Shown: piece by piece, positions 16,981 through 24,550 of the stretch
Layout: each line of letters opens with the position of its first letter
Position numbering within the stretch: the stretch's first letter is position 1
Source of the DNA: an uncultured Bacteroidales bacterium
GTDB taxonomy: Bacteria; Bacteroidota; Bacteroidia; Bacteroidales; UBA932
NCBI GenBank assembly: GCA_944322805.1
Contig: CALUQC010000026.1
Coordinates: 1-34,624 of the forward strand
DNA length: 34,624 nucleotides
Direction: 5' to 3'
Position numbers and translations under genes: made by a program
The notes under the pieces: generated by a model
Told to the model about the DNA's origin: nothing
Database searches by the model: none
What the model saw: the letters and a program-made list of their open reading frames with translations, nothing else

Positions 16981-18474
16981 TTATAGTTCGGTTTTCCCTT
17001 CTTCCGTCATGATTTCTCCGAAAATTTCCTCCACTATCTCCCTTTCGTCGAAATGATGCTTTTCCTTGCCCAATATCTGGTAGGTCTCGTGGCCTTTTCC
17101 GGCCAAAAGTATCGTGGCTCCATCCTGCGCCGTCATGACGGCGGTCCTGATGGCCTCCTTCCTGTCCGCGATAAAAAGAGACCTGGCCCGGCCCTTCATG
17201 TCCATTCCCGCCTTGATGTCATTCATGATGTCTTCGGTGCGTTCCGTGCGGCTGTTGTCCGATGTCACTATGATGCGGTCGGCCATCTTCTGGGCCACTG
17301 CAGCCATTTCAGGCCGCTTTGTCCTGTCCCTGTCCCCTCCGCAGCCGAACAGGCATACGAGCTGCCTCTCGGGAGCGATTTCCCTGAGTGTCTTCAACAC
17401 GTTTTCAAGGGCATCGGGGGTATGTGCATAGTCTATGACTACCGATATGTCCCGCGGACCTCTCAGCGTCTCGAGCCTTCCGCGTGCCGACCTCAGCTTG
17501 CTGATTCCGACCAGCACCTCCTGCGGATCCGCCCCGAGGCTTACCGCCGTGGAGTAGATGGCCAGTATGTTGTAGGCGTTGTGCTGGCCGATGAGGTTAG
17601 TCCAGCATTCTTTTCCGTCTACCGACAGCTGCATTCCGTCGAAACTTTCCTCCATGATTTTGCAGGTATGGTCCGCCATCGTCCTGCAGGAATAGGTCAC
17701 CACTTTTGCCCTGGTGTTCTGCACCATCACCATGCCGTTCCTGTCATCGATGTTGGTTACTGCCACGGCATCGTCCGGCAGGGTGTCGAAAAACAGTTTC
17801 TTGCATCTGAGATACTCCGCGAAAGTCTTGTGATAGTCGAGATGGTCGTGCGTGAGATTCGAGAAAATCCCGGCCTTGAATTTCAGTCCGGCGACCCTTT
17901 CCTGCTCCACGCCGATGGAGCTTACTTCCATGAAACAGTAGCTGCATCCGATATCCGCCATTTCGGCCAGCAGGGAGTTTATGGTAATCGGGTCCGATGT
18001 GGTGTTCACAGCCTCGCTGCACCTTGTCCCGACGTAGTTCGCTATCGTCGAGAGCAGCCCGCATTCATAGCCGAGGCTTCTGAACAGGTGGTAGAGCAGG
18101 GTCACTGTCGTGGTCTTGCCGTTTGTGCCGGTGATGCCCACGAGGGTGAGCTTTTCGGACGGGCGTCCGTAGAAATTCGATGCGATGACGGCAAGGGCGT
18201 GGCGGGAGGAGGAGACGCGGATAAACGATATGTTGTCCCGTTGTCCGCCGATGGCGGCCAATGCCCTGGCGTCTTCGTAAACGATGGCGGAAGCTCCATT
18301 CCCGATAGCCGGTGCAATATAGTCGTGGCCGTCAGAGGCAAAGCCTTTGACGGCAATGAACATTGTCCCCGGCGTGACTTTCCGCGAGTCTGCGGTGATT
18401 GCCTTTATCTCAGTGTCCATGCTGCCGGAAGTCCCGGTGATTCCGCAGCCTTCCGTTATTTCCCTTATCTTCAT
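16981..18474 (-). CDS. murE: UDP-N-acetylmuramoyl-L-alanyl-D-glutamate--2,6-diaminopimelate ligase
   Basis: 497 aa Mur ligase adding the third residue of the stem peptide. ITGTSGSMDTEIKAITADSRKVTPGTMF (13-40) is the UDP-MurNAc binding domain with the conserved DSRxVxPG. LVGITGTNGKTTTVTLLYHLF near 116 is the P-loop. EVSSIGVEQERVAGLKFKAGIFSNLTHDHLDYHKTF near 188 is the carbamyl-lysine and catalytic region. The substrate loop reads VTSDNSRTE near 405. Diaminopimelate enzymes have DNPR here, so the arginine that binds the DAP carboxylate is kept but the proline is serine. This still favours DAP over lysine. It lies 21 bases after ftsI and 12 before mraY. Confidence 0.96.
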   Translation of the reverse strand: MKIREITEGCGITGTSGSMDTEIKAITADSRKVTPGTMFIAVKGFASDGHDYIAPAIGNGASAIVYEDARALAAIGGQRDNISFIRVSSSRHALAVIASNFYGRPSEKLTLVGITGTNGKTTTVTLLYHLFRSLGYECGLLSTIANYVGTRCSEAVNTTSDPITINSLLAEMADIGCSYCFMEVSSIGVEQERVAGLKFKAGIFSNLTHDHLDYHKTFAEYLRCKKLFFDTLPDDAVAVTNIDDRNGMVMVQNTRAKVVTYSCRTMADHTCKIMEESFDGMQLSVDGKECWTNLIGQHNAYNILAIYSTAVSLGADPQEVLVGISKLRSARGRLETLRGPRDISVVIDYAHTPDALENVLKTLREIAPERQLVCLFGCGGDRDRTKRPEMAAVAQKMADRIIVTSDNSRTERTEDIMNDIKAGMDMKGRARSLFIADRKEAIRTAVMTAQDGATILLAGKGHETYQILGKEKHHFDEREIVEEIFGEIMTEEGKTEL

Positions 18475-18495
18475 GTTTTCCTGTATTTCAGCACA

Positions 18496-20613
18496 TTATT
18501 TCAATACAAACCTGACCGTCGTTCCGCGTTTTGCCTTGGTCCCGGCCTTCGGGCTCTGGGCGGTCACATGTCCGTATCCGGTATATTCGTACCTGTATCC
18601 GCAGTTTTCTATGGAATACAGGGCATCTTTCAGTCCCAATCCGGTGATGTCCGGCACCTGCTCCAGCATGTCCGCACCCGTTTCCATGCTGCCGGACACC
18701 ATCTCAGGCACCTTCCCCGTTTCTTTCAGCTCCCCGCTCCAGCCTGGCGTCAGACAGTAGATGCTGTTTACTATCTCCCTGAATACGTTTGCCGGAATGG
18801 CTCCGCCGTAGAAATTCATCCTCGACAGTTTGGAATAGACTACCACGATTGCCGTGAATTCCGGAGCGTCGGCAGGGAAAAATCCCACGAAAGTCCCCTG
18901 GTGCTGTTTCCGTCCCTGGTCATCCTGATATGCTGCCACCGGTTTGCCGTTCTTCTCGAAATTCACGAGCAGCCGCGCCGTTCCCGTTTTTCCCGCCACA
19001 GGGCATTTTGCGTTTTTCAGCCGGCTTCCGGTACCGTCGGTCACGACCGACCTCAGCGCGCTTGCAAGGCTGTCGGCCACGCTTCGCGAACAGATGGAGC
19101 CGTTGAGGATTTCCGGCTTCATCCGCTTTTCCACCTTGCCGTCCTTCTCTATGCTTTCCACAAGGTATGGCTTCATCAGTTTTCCTTTGTTGGCTATCGC
19201 ATTGTAAAACATCGCGATATGCATCGGAGTCTCCTTTACGCTGTATCCGTATGAGATAGTCGGGAGCGTGGTCCCGCTCCAGTTCACCGCTCCCGGCATC
19301 GGTATTTCAGGATCGGCAAACCCTATCAGGTCGAAATCGAAAGTGCTTCCGAGCCCGTATTCGTACAGCTTGTTTACGAATCTTTCAGGATTTTCGTCGT
19401 AATTCGTGCATGCCAGGTAGCGGAACACCTGGTTGGAGGAGATTTCCAGCCCTTCCCTGACCGATATCTTGTCGGATTTCCAGTCCCGCAGATACGGGTC
19501 GTCCGGAAGCCTGACACCTCTGTACGACCATTTCCCCCTGAATGTCGGCACTTCGTCGGACAATTTCGTCTTCCTGTCTTCCAGAAGCGTCATCAGCGTG
19601 GCAGTCTTGAACACCGAGCCTGGGGCTTCGGCCCGTCCTATGGCATAGTTGAAGCGTTCGTACGCTTTCCCGTCCCCTTCGACGGTCAGATTCACCATTG
19701 CCCTTATGGCACCCGTCTTTACGTCCATCAGTATAGCGCAGCCCCCTTCCACATTCTCCTGACCTTCGATGCCTTTTTTCAGGGCCTTTTCGGCGATGTC
19801 CTGCAGGTCCACATCCAAGGTAGTCCGGACGTCCCTGCCGTTCTCCACTTCCACGAAAGTGCTGTCGTAGTCCCTGATGTACTCCCTGTTGTCGGTTTTC
19901 TTCAGCCACTCTATCCCGTCTGTGCCGTGCAGCACATAGTCGTATTTCCCCTCGATGCCCACATCGTCGTTGTTCGGGTTGTTGTCGTCAAGATGGCCCA
20001 GCACCCGTCTTGCGAGCGAGCCGTAAGGATATATCCTCTTGTCGTATTTTTCCACGATGGCCCCGCCCTTGTACTGTCCTTCGTTGAAAAGCGGCAGAGC
20101 CATGACCTTGCGGTATGTCTCGTAGTCCACGAGTCCGCCTATCTTCACATAGCGGCGGTCAGTCCTGCGGCTTTCGGCTATGAGCCTGTAATATTCCCCG
20201 GCAGTCTTGTCCTTGTAGATTCCGGACAGGCCTTCGGCGAGTTTCCTCGCTTTCCCTAACCATTCCGCTTCGGCCCTCTCTCCCTTTTCCCGGTCAGTCA
20301 TCTCCGCAAATTCCTGCCTGCGCACGGTGCAGTCCATCGCTATCTGGTATTTGGGGGTGGAAGCGGCGAGAATCCTCCCGTCATGCGACAGGATGGCTCC
20401 ACGCTCCGGTTTTATGACGACCTTTCTGCTTCCGGGAGTAAACTTTTCTATATAGACGCTTTCAGGCTTGTAAAACAGCTGTATGTAGACGATCCGGCCG
20501 ATGATGACTACCGTCAGCATCAGGAAAACGAGATAAATCCCGAACAGGATTATCCCTATCCCGTCGGGTTTCCTCTCGTCGCTGCCGTTCCCTATGTTCG
20601 TATCGTCTTCCAT
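18496..20613 (-). CDS. ftsI: Penicillin-binding protein 3 / FtsI transpeptidase with C-terminal PASTA domain
   Basis: 705 aa class B PBP that crosslinks septal peptidoglycan in the periplasm, anchored by one N-terminal helix (about 18-42). The pedestal domain begins with RGAILSHDGRILA (71-83), the usual RGxIxDRxGxxLA motif. Transpeptidase motifs: SVFK (S333 is the acyl-ester serine, K336), SSN (392-394) and KTG (542-544, in AGKTGTAR). The last 60 or so residues (VPDITGLGLKDALYSIENCG through RGTTVRFVLK) form one PASTA domain, common in Bacteroidetes PBP3 but absent from E. coli FtsI. It is followed by murE in the standard order; the ftsL-like gene is seven bases upstream. Confidence 0.96.
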   Translation of the reverse strand: MEDDTNIGNGSDERKPDGIGIILFGIYLVFLMLTVVIIGRIVYIQLFYKPESVYIEKFTPGSRKVVIKPERGAILSHDGRILAASTPKYQIAMDCTVRRQEFAEMTDREKGERAEAEWLGKARKLAEGLSGIYKDKTAGEYYRLIAESRRTDRRYVKIGGLVDYETYRKVMALPLFNEGQYKGGAIVEKYDKRIYPYGSLARRVLGHLDDNNPNNDDVGIEGKYDYVLHGTDGIEWLKKTDNREYIRDYDSTFVEVENGRDVRTTLDVDLQDIAEKALKKGIEGQENVEGGCAILMDVKTGAIRAMVNLTVEGDGKAYERFNYAIGRAEAPGSVFKTATLMTLLEDRKTKLSDEVPTFRGKWSYRGVRLPDDPYLRDWKSDKISVREGLEISSNQVFRYLACTNYDENPERFVNKLYEYGLGSTFDFDLIGFADPEIPMPGAVNWSGTTLPTISYGYSVKETPMHIAMFYNAIANKGKLMKPYLVESIEKDGKVEKRMKPEILNGSICSRSVADSLASALRSVVTDGTGSRLKNAKCPVAGKTGTARLLVNFEKNGKPVAAYQDDQGRKQHQGTFVGFFPADAPEFTAIVVVYSKLSRMNFYGGAIPANVFREIVNSIYCLTPGWSGELKETGKVPEMVSGSMETGADMLEQVPDITGLGLKDALYSIENCGYRYEYTGYGHVTAQSPKAGTKAKRGTTVRFVLK

Positions 20614-20620
20614 TTCGTTG

Positions 20621-20962
20621 TCATTGCCTTATATATACCGCAGGATTGTCCGGAATCGTCAGCTCCGAACCGGCGTTTTTCAGCATTTCCTGTACGGTGC
20701 TCAGTTTTTCCAACCCTATCAGTTCCGTCTGCTTCTGCGTCAGGGCTATTTTAAGCTCGTAAAGCGTCTGCTTGTTCTCCTCCACTTCTACCAGCGTCTT
20801 TTCTATCATCAGATTCAGTACGAGCACCAGGAAAATAAGCAGGAAGCCGTACAGGATATGGGGGAAAAACTTGTCGCATTTCAGCAGCGTGAAAAGCATT
20901 TCCCCGCGTCCGAGCATCCTGACGAATTTCCTTCCGTTTCCTGTTCCGGTGTTTTCTTCCAT
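20621..20962 (-). CDS. ftsL: FtsL-like cell division protein
   Basis: 113 aa. It has the layout of FtsL: a 34-residue cytoplasmic part, one transmembrane helix (about 36-54, ILYGFLLIFLVLVLNLMIE), and a periplasmic segment (55-100) with heptad-like Leu/Ile spacing likely to form a coiled coil with FtsB/DivIC. Sequence similarity to proteobacterial FtsL is low, as is usual in Bacteroidetes. The assignment rests on topology and on its place between rsmH and ftsI, where ftsL is found across bacteria. Confidence 0.8.
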   Translation of the reverse strand: MEENTGTGNGRKFVRMLGRGEMLFTLLKCDKFFPHILYGFLLIFLVLVLNLMIEKTLVEVEENKQTLYELKIALTQKQTELIGLEKLSTVQEMLKNAGSELTIPDNPAVYIRQ

Positions 20963-20987
20963 TTCCCTTTTCCTTTATGTCCGGTCC

Positions 20988-21908
20988 TCAGATTTCCTCC
21001 CCGGTCTTTTCCGCCACCCTCAGTTTCGCGCTCCTCGCACGCGTGTTCGACGCGATTTCCTCCTCGGACGGCAATACCGGTTTGCGGTTGACGGACCTGA
21101 ACGGCGTCCTGACATGTCCGTACAGATCCTTTTCGAGGCGGCCCTCCACATTCCCCGTCCTGATGAAATTCTTCACCATCCTGTCCTCGAGCGAGTGGTA
21201 GGTGATTACTGCAAGCCTCCCTCCCGGCTTGAGCACTGATGCCGCACCGTCCAGGAACTTCTCGAGAGACTTCATCTCCTGGTTCACCTCTATCCGGAGC
21301 GCCTGGTACACCTTGGCCAGGAACTTGTGTTCCGCCTGCCGGGGAAGTGCCGGAGCGATGGCTTCGTAAAGGTCTCCGGTCGTCCTGATGTCCTTTTTCT
21401 CCCGGTATCCGCATATCATTTGCGCTATCCTCCTGCTGCCGTCCACCTCGCCGTACAGCCTGAGTATCTTTTCCAGGTCCTCCCGGCTGCGTGTATTCAG
21501 TATGTCCGCCGCAGACACCTCCGTCTCGGCGTTCATCCTCATGTCGAGCGGCGAGTCGAACCTGAATGAAAACCCCCTCTCCGCCGTGTCGAACTGGTGA
21601 GACGAGACTCCCAGATCGGCCAGGATGCCGTCTACTCCCTCCCTGTAGCCTTCATACAGGACGAAGTTCCGGATAAATCTGAAATTGTTCCTGACGAGGG
21701 TCAGCCTCGGGTCGTCGATGGTGTTGTTCCTGATGGCGTCTTCATCCCTGTCGAATGCTATCAGCCGTCCGTTCCCGTTCAGGACGGACAGTATTCCGGC
21801 AGAATGTCCTCCGCCGCCGAACGTGGCGTCGACATATACTCCGGCCTTGTCTACGACAAGCGCATCGACACTTTCGTGAAGCAACACTGGTATATGGTAC
21901 TCTGACAT
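20988..21908 (-). CDS. rsmH: 16S rRNA (cytosine(1402)-N4)-methyltransferase
   Basis: 306 aa S-adenosylmethionine-dependent methyltransferase (formerly MraW) that modifies C1402 in the ribosomal P site. YHIPVLLHESVDAL (4-17) is the invariant N-terminal motif. YVDATFGGGGHSAGIL near 26 is the SAM-binding motif I. DGILADLGVSSHQFDTAERGFSFR near 92 is the RsmH-specific catalytic region, and ALRIEVNQEM plus VITYHSLEDRMVKNF complete the set. The ATG is three bases after the mraZ stop, so the two are almost certainly one translation unit. Confidence 0.97.
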   Translation of the reverse strand: MSEYHIPVLLHESVDALVVDKAGVYVDATFGGGGHSAGILSVLNGNGRLIAFDRDEDAIRNNTIDDPRLTLVRNNFRFIRNFVLYEGYREGVDGILADLGVSSHQFDTAERGFSFRFDSPLDMRMNAETEVSAADILNTRSREDLEKILRLYGEVDGSRRIAQMICGYREKKDIRTTGDLYEAIAPALPRQAEHKFLAKVYQALRIEVNQEMKSLEKFLDGAASVLKPGGRLAVITYHSLEDRMVKNFIRTGNVEGRLEKDLYGHVRTPFRSVNRKPVLPSEEEIASNTRARSAKLRVAEKTGEEI

Positions 21909-21911
21909 GGC

Positions 21912-22373
21912 CTATCGTGATTGTCTGTGTTCAGGAAGCGATGCGGCAAGGGCGGTGAATTCCTCCCGGGACATGACGGATCCGGCGTATCTTTCCTTTG
22001 CCCAGATTTCTATCTTGAAGTCGTTCCCGGCGAACACCACTTCCTTTTCCACTCCTATCGACTCAAGAAGCGTTTTCGGGATGGAAATCCTTCCGATTTT
22101 GGAATCCGGCTCCACGATGGCCCGGCCCCTCATGTATTCCCTCCAGAACGATGCCTGCCGTCTGTCGAAAAAGTCTATCCGGGACTTCACGTCTTCCGAC
22201 TGCTTCTCCCATTCTTCGCAGGTGTACATCTCGAGGCAGTCTTCGAAGATATCCTTCTTGATGACGAGCCGCATGTCTGACGCACCGGTCATGGCGCTCT
22301 TGAAGGCTGCCGGTAATACCAGCCTTCCCTTGTCGTCCAACTTGACCGTGTATTCGCCTATGAATCTGACCAT
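21912..22373 (-). CDS. mraZ: Division/cell wall cluster transcriptional repressor MraZ
   Basis: 153 aa DNA-binding protein of the AbrB-like (SpoVT-AbrB) fold. It carries two tandem copies of the motif: MVRFIGEYTVKLDDKGRLVLPAAFK (1-25, with DDKGRLVLPAAF) and VEPDSKIGRISIPKTLLESIG (about 86-106, with DSKIGRISIP). The reading frame extends 57 codons upstream, but the start at 22373 is chosen because it gives the family N-terminus and because the extension would run through the predicted promoter and operator. MraZ forms rings that bind short direct repeats upstream of its own gene; such repeats are present at 22471-22505. As first gene of dcw it probably autoregulates the whole block. Confidence 0.93.
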   Translation of the reverse strand: MVRFIGEYTVKLDDKGRLVLPAAFKSAMTGASDMRLVIKKDIFEDCLEMYTCEEWEKQSEDVKSRIDFFDRRQASFWREYMRGRAIVEPDSKIGRISIPKTLLESIGVEKEVVFAGNDFKIEIWAKERYAGSVMSREEFTALAASLPEHRQSR

Positions 22374-22453
22374 TTGCCGCTTCTTTTCCCGCTTCGGACT
22401 GCATGGATTCCCGCCTGGAACAGCTTGAATTTCCGACCGGAAGCACTTGCCCG

Positions 22454-22488
22454 CAAAAATAGGAATTATTTTCCACTTTCTCCCACAA
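22454..22488 (-). promoter_or_regulatory. Predicted dcw operon promoter (upstream of mraZ)
   Basis: On the minus strand TATTTTTG (22454-22461) fits the Bacteroidetes -7 consensus TAnnTTTG. TTGTG at 22484-22488 is a candidate -33 element with a 22-base gap, at the long end of the accepted range. Transcription would start near 22447, about 75 bases before mraZ. The -33 element lies inside the predicted MraZ boxes, an arrangement expected for autorepression. Confidence 0.55.
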
Positions 22489-22505
22489 TTTTCCAAAATT
22501 TTCCA
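22471..22505 (-). promoter_or_regulatory. Predicted MraZ operator: four TGG(A/G)A boxes at 10-base spacing
   Basis: On the minus strand, TGGAA (22501-22505), TGGAA (22491-22495), TGGGA (22481-22485) and TGGAA (22471-22475) occur at exactly 10-base intervals with five-base spacers. E. coli MraZ binds TGGGN repeats separated by five bases, so spacing and core match well, with A replacing G in three of the four. The boxes sit about 100 bases ahead of mraZ and overlap the predicted -33 element. Confidence 0.8.
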
Positions 22506-22536
22506 AAACGTCGGCGGAGCACCCCTGCGGTCCGGG

Positions 22537-22591
22537 AATTTCAAAACAGTTTCAAAAACGGCCCCGCATATTGAAAAATTTCAAAACAGTT
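22537..22591. repeat. 15-base direct repeat, 40 bases apart, plus palindrome in the divergent region
   Basis: AATTTCAAAACAGTT is present at 22537-22551 and again, identically, at 22577-22591. The centres are 40 bases apart, about four helical turns. Between them is a related GTTTCAAAAACGG (22549-22561), and TTGAAA-AA-TTTCAA (22571-22584) is a perfect palindrome with a two-base centre. The second copy and the palindrome overlap the -33 to -7 interval of the sigma gene promoter, so they are candidate operator sites. No known regulator is identified. Confidence 0.7.
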
Positions 22592-22601
22592 CCTAAATTT
22601 G
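22570..22601 (+). promoter_or_regulatory. Predicted promoter of the ECF sigma factor gene
   Basis: ATTG at 22570-22573 (-33) and TAAATTTG at 22594-22601 (-7, perfect TAnnTTTG) are separated by 20 bases, matching the Bacteroidetes housekeeping promoter. The transcript would start near 22608, placing the ATG at 22629 about 20 bases downstream and excluding the TTG at 22599 as a start. Confidence 0.75.
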
Positions 22602-22628
22602 CGGCATATCTTACATCTTCTTCGGATA

Positions 22629-23210
22629 ATGCAGATAGATATGGCTTCGGGACAAAAGAACATTACGGCCGGGTTTGAAGAAAATTATTCACGATACTAC
22701 AAACGATGCGTGCTTTTTGCAAAATCCTATGTCTGCGACTTCTCCGCGGCTGAATCCATCGCATCTGAAGCCATGTCGGTCTACTGGGAGCGCAGGGCTG
22801 CCGGAGAGCAGTTCGAAATGACCCTCCCGTTCCTCTTTTCCGTAATCAGAAACAAGGCACTCAGGTATCTCAAAAACGAGGATATGCGGCTCAAGGCACA
22901 AGGCGAGGCGGGCACGGTCATCTTCGAGGAGCTCACGTACAGAATCCGCACCCTTGAATCATGTGATCCGCACGTCCTTTTCGAAAAGGATGTACAGACT
23001 ATTCTGCACGATACTCTCGGCTCCCTCGACAGAAAGACCGGCCGGATTTTCTCTCTCAGCCGCTTTGACGGAATGACAAACCGCGAAATCGCCATGGAGC
23101 TCGGCATCTCGGAAAAGACTGTGGAATACCACATTTCCAAGGCTCTGAAAGTCCTGCGCGTGGCATTGAAGGATTATTTGCCGCTTGTCGGCATATTCCT
23201 GGGGCTGTAG
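22629..23210 (+). CDS. ECF-type RNA polymerase sigma-70 factor
   Basis: 193 aa sigma factor of the Bacteroidetes ECF type that pairs with FecR anti-sigma factors at SusC/SusD loci. Region 2 spans about residues 15-90: FEENYSRYYKRCVLFAKSYVCD, then AESIASEAMSVYWERR and LPFLFSVIRNKALRYLKNE. Region 4 is near 135-185: LDRKTGRIFSLSRFDGMTNREIAMELGISEKTVEYHISKAL, with a clear helix-turn-helix (MTNREIAMELGISEKTVEYH). The ATG at 22629 is used; one at 22641 is also possible. It has its own consensus promoter and a terminator-like hairpin after it, so it may be transcribed separately from the anti-sigma gene. Confidence 0.9.
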   Translation: MQIDMASGQKNITAGFEENYSRYYKRCVLFAKSYVCDFSAAESIASEAMSVYWERRAAGEQFEMTLPFLFSVIRNKALRYLKNEDMRLKAQGEAGTVIFEELTYRIRTLESCDPHVLFEKDVQTILHDTLGSLDRKTGRIFSLSRFDGMTNREIAMELGISEKTVEYHISKALKVLRVALKDYLPLVGIFLGL

Positions 23211-23237
23211 CGGCATTCCTCTCTTATGATTTTTGAA

Positions 23238-23274
23238 GCGGACCGGAAGGGAACTTTTGGCCCGCTTTTTTTTT
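23238..23274 (+). terminator. Predicted intrinsic terminator after the sigma gene
   Basis: GCGGACC (23238-23244) can pair with GGCCCGC (23259-23265) with one mismatch across a 14-base loop. A run of nine T follows at once (23266-23274). It sits 28 bases after the sigma stop codon. The long loop makes it less certain than a textbook hairpin. Confidence 0.6.
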
Positions 23275-23344
23275 GCCGTGGAGCCGCGGGTTGTATAGCC
23301 GTGGGACCGTGAGGCTGAGGTGCCGGGCGGAGCTCCACTGTCGG

Positions 23345-23376
23345 CCCAAAAACTTTCCCATTTTTCCCAAAAACTT
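23345..23376. repeat. 11-base direct repeat CCCAAAAACTT upstream of the anti-sigma gene
   Basis: Identical copies lie at 23345-23355 and 23366-23376, 21 bases apart (two helical turns), in the 275-base gap between the sigma and FecR genes. They may be a regulator site for the fecR-type gene. No promoter with a clear consensus is visible between them and the ATG at 23486; TATTTTCG at 23433-23440 is one base from a -7 element but lacks a well-placed -33. Confidence 0.5.
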
Positions 23377-23485
23377 GTCCATTTTACGCTTTTTTGCAAT
23401 TTTTTTGAAAAAATATTGATTTTCGTTTAGGGTATTTTCGTTTTGAAGGAACTTACTTATGTTTTGTGCCAAATCGCGACAATTT

Positions 23486-24460
23486 ATGGAACACGAATTA
23501 GACTTGTTATTGAAATATCTGAGAGGCGATGCGACATTGAACGAACGCCTCCGGGTGATGGAGTGGGTAAAGGAAGACGACGCCCACAGGAAGGAACTTG
23601 ACACGCTGCGCAGGATATACGAAACCCTGCTCGTTTCGGACATGGGTGAACATCGGGCTTCGGCCGGGCGTACGGCTGTCCGCAAGATATTTTTGGGCAT
23701 AGGCTCGGCACTGGCTGCGGCGGCCGTGGCTGTCGGGGTCTTCCTGATGACCGGGCGGCAGTCTCAGGAAGCGGACGAGATGCTGAAAGTTTCGTATGTC
23801 TGCGCCCCGGCGGGCTATCAGACCATGACGGTGCTCAGCGACGGGACGCGGATAAGGCTGAATTCAGGCTCGAGGCTGGATGTCCTGACGGACAATGGGA
23901 ATGAAAGGCACGTGAGGCTGAAAGGCGAGGGCTACTTCGATGTGGCCCGCGACGAGGAAAGGCCGTTCATCCTCGAGACTTCCGGGATGAGGGTGAAAGT
24001 CCTCGGGACGACTTTCAATGTGACCGCATATGATGAGGTCCAGTCCGTCGTCCTTGTGGAAGGCAGCGTGGAAGCGAAAGGTGCCGGAGACAGTGCAGCA
24101 GTGGTGATAAGCCCGTCTGAAAGGTATGTGTACGATACCGTGACCGGGACGGGCAATGTGGAAGCGGCCGATGTCGAGGAGTACACGTCATGGATAGACG
24201 GATATATCCTCCTGAAAGAGACCGGAGTGCAGGAAATATTCGACAGGCTCGAAAACTACTTCGAAGTGGAGATAGACTGCAATGCCGACGACTTCCGCGA
24301 CGTGACAGTGAGCGGGAAGCTGATGATTGACAGCGGGATAGAGACGGCCCTCGAGACGCTCTCTCTGATGATGCCGATGAAGGTGGACGGACTGGAAAGC
24401 GGGCATGTCACCATATCCCCAGTCCGCAGGCCAGCCGCAGGCGGGACGGAAATCCTGTAG
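23486..24460 (+). CDS. FecR family anti-sigma factor
   Basis: 324 aa inner-membrane regulator. The cytoplasmic part (1-66, MEHELDLLLKYLRGDATLNERLRVMEWV) binds the ECF sigma factor. One transmembrane helix runs 68-89. The periplasmic FecR domain is at about 105-205: YQTMTVLSDGTRIRLNSGSRL, then VRLKGEGYFDVARDEERPFIL and VKVLGTTFNVTAY. A DUF4974 domain ends the protein (EIFDRLENYFEVEID through DGLESGHVTISP), the part that resembles STN and probably contacts the SusC transducer. The start at 23486 is preferred over one nine codons upstream because MEHELDLLLKYL is the usual family beginning. The gene lies directly upstream of the STN-containing SusC. Confidence 0.9.
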   Translation: MEHELDLLLKYLRGDATLNERLRVMEWVKEDDAHRKELDTLRRIYETLLVSDMGEHRASAGRTAVRKIFLGIGSALAAAAVAVGVFLMTGRQSQEADEMLKVSYVCAPAGYQTMTVLSDGTRIRLNSGSRLDVLTDNGNERHVRLKGEGYFDVARDEERPFILETSGMRVKVLGTTFNVTAYDEVQSVVLVEGSVEAKGAGDSAAVVISPSERYVYDTVTGTGNVEAADVEEYTSWIDGYILLKETGVQEIFDRLENYFEVEIDCNADDFRDVTVSGKLMIDSGIETALETLSLMMPMKVDGLESGHVTISPVRRPAAGGTEIL

Positions 24461-24550
24461 GACAGGCCTCCCCTTGCAGCTGCACGCACTGACCCTGCAG
24501 GATGACGCGCACCACTGAAAATGATACTATTATTAATAACTACATATAAC

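Noticed and set aside
17053..19254. A 733-codon open frame on the plus strand across murE and ftsI
   Set aside because: Antisense shadow of well-conserved genes, with no domain, signal or start context of its own.
22374..22544. 57-codon N-terminal extension of MraZ
   Set aside because: It would translate through the predicted -7 element and MraZ boxes, and MVRFIGEY is the normal start.
22599..22628. TTG start for the sigma factor
   Set aside because: The TTG is part of the -7 promoter element TAAATTTG, so it cannot lie within the transcript from that promoter.
23356..23381. TCCCA/TCCCA/GTCCA motifs as a second MraZ site
   Set aside because: Spacings are 9 and 12 bases rather than the strict 10 seen at the dcw operator.
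24461..24550. Promoter for the first SusC gene
   Set aside because: AT-rich sequence is present, but no TAnnTTTG with a correctly spaced -33 could be seen; an ECF-type promoter may exist but cannot be called.
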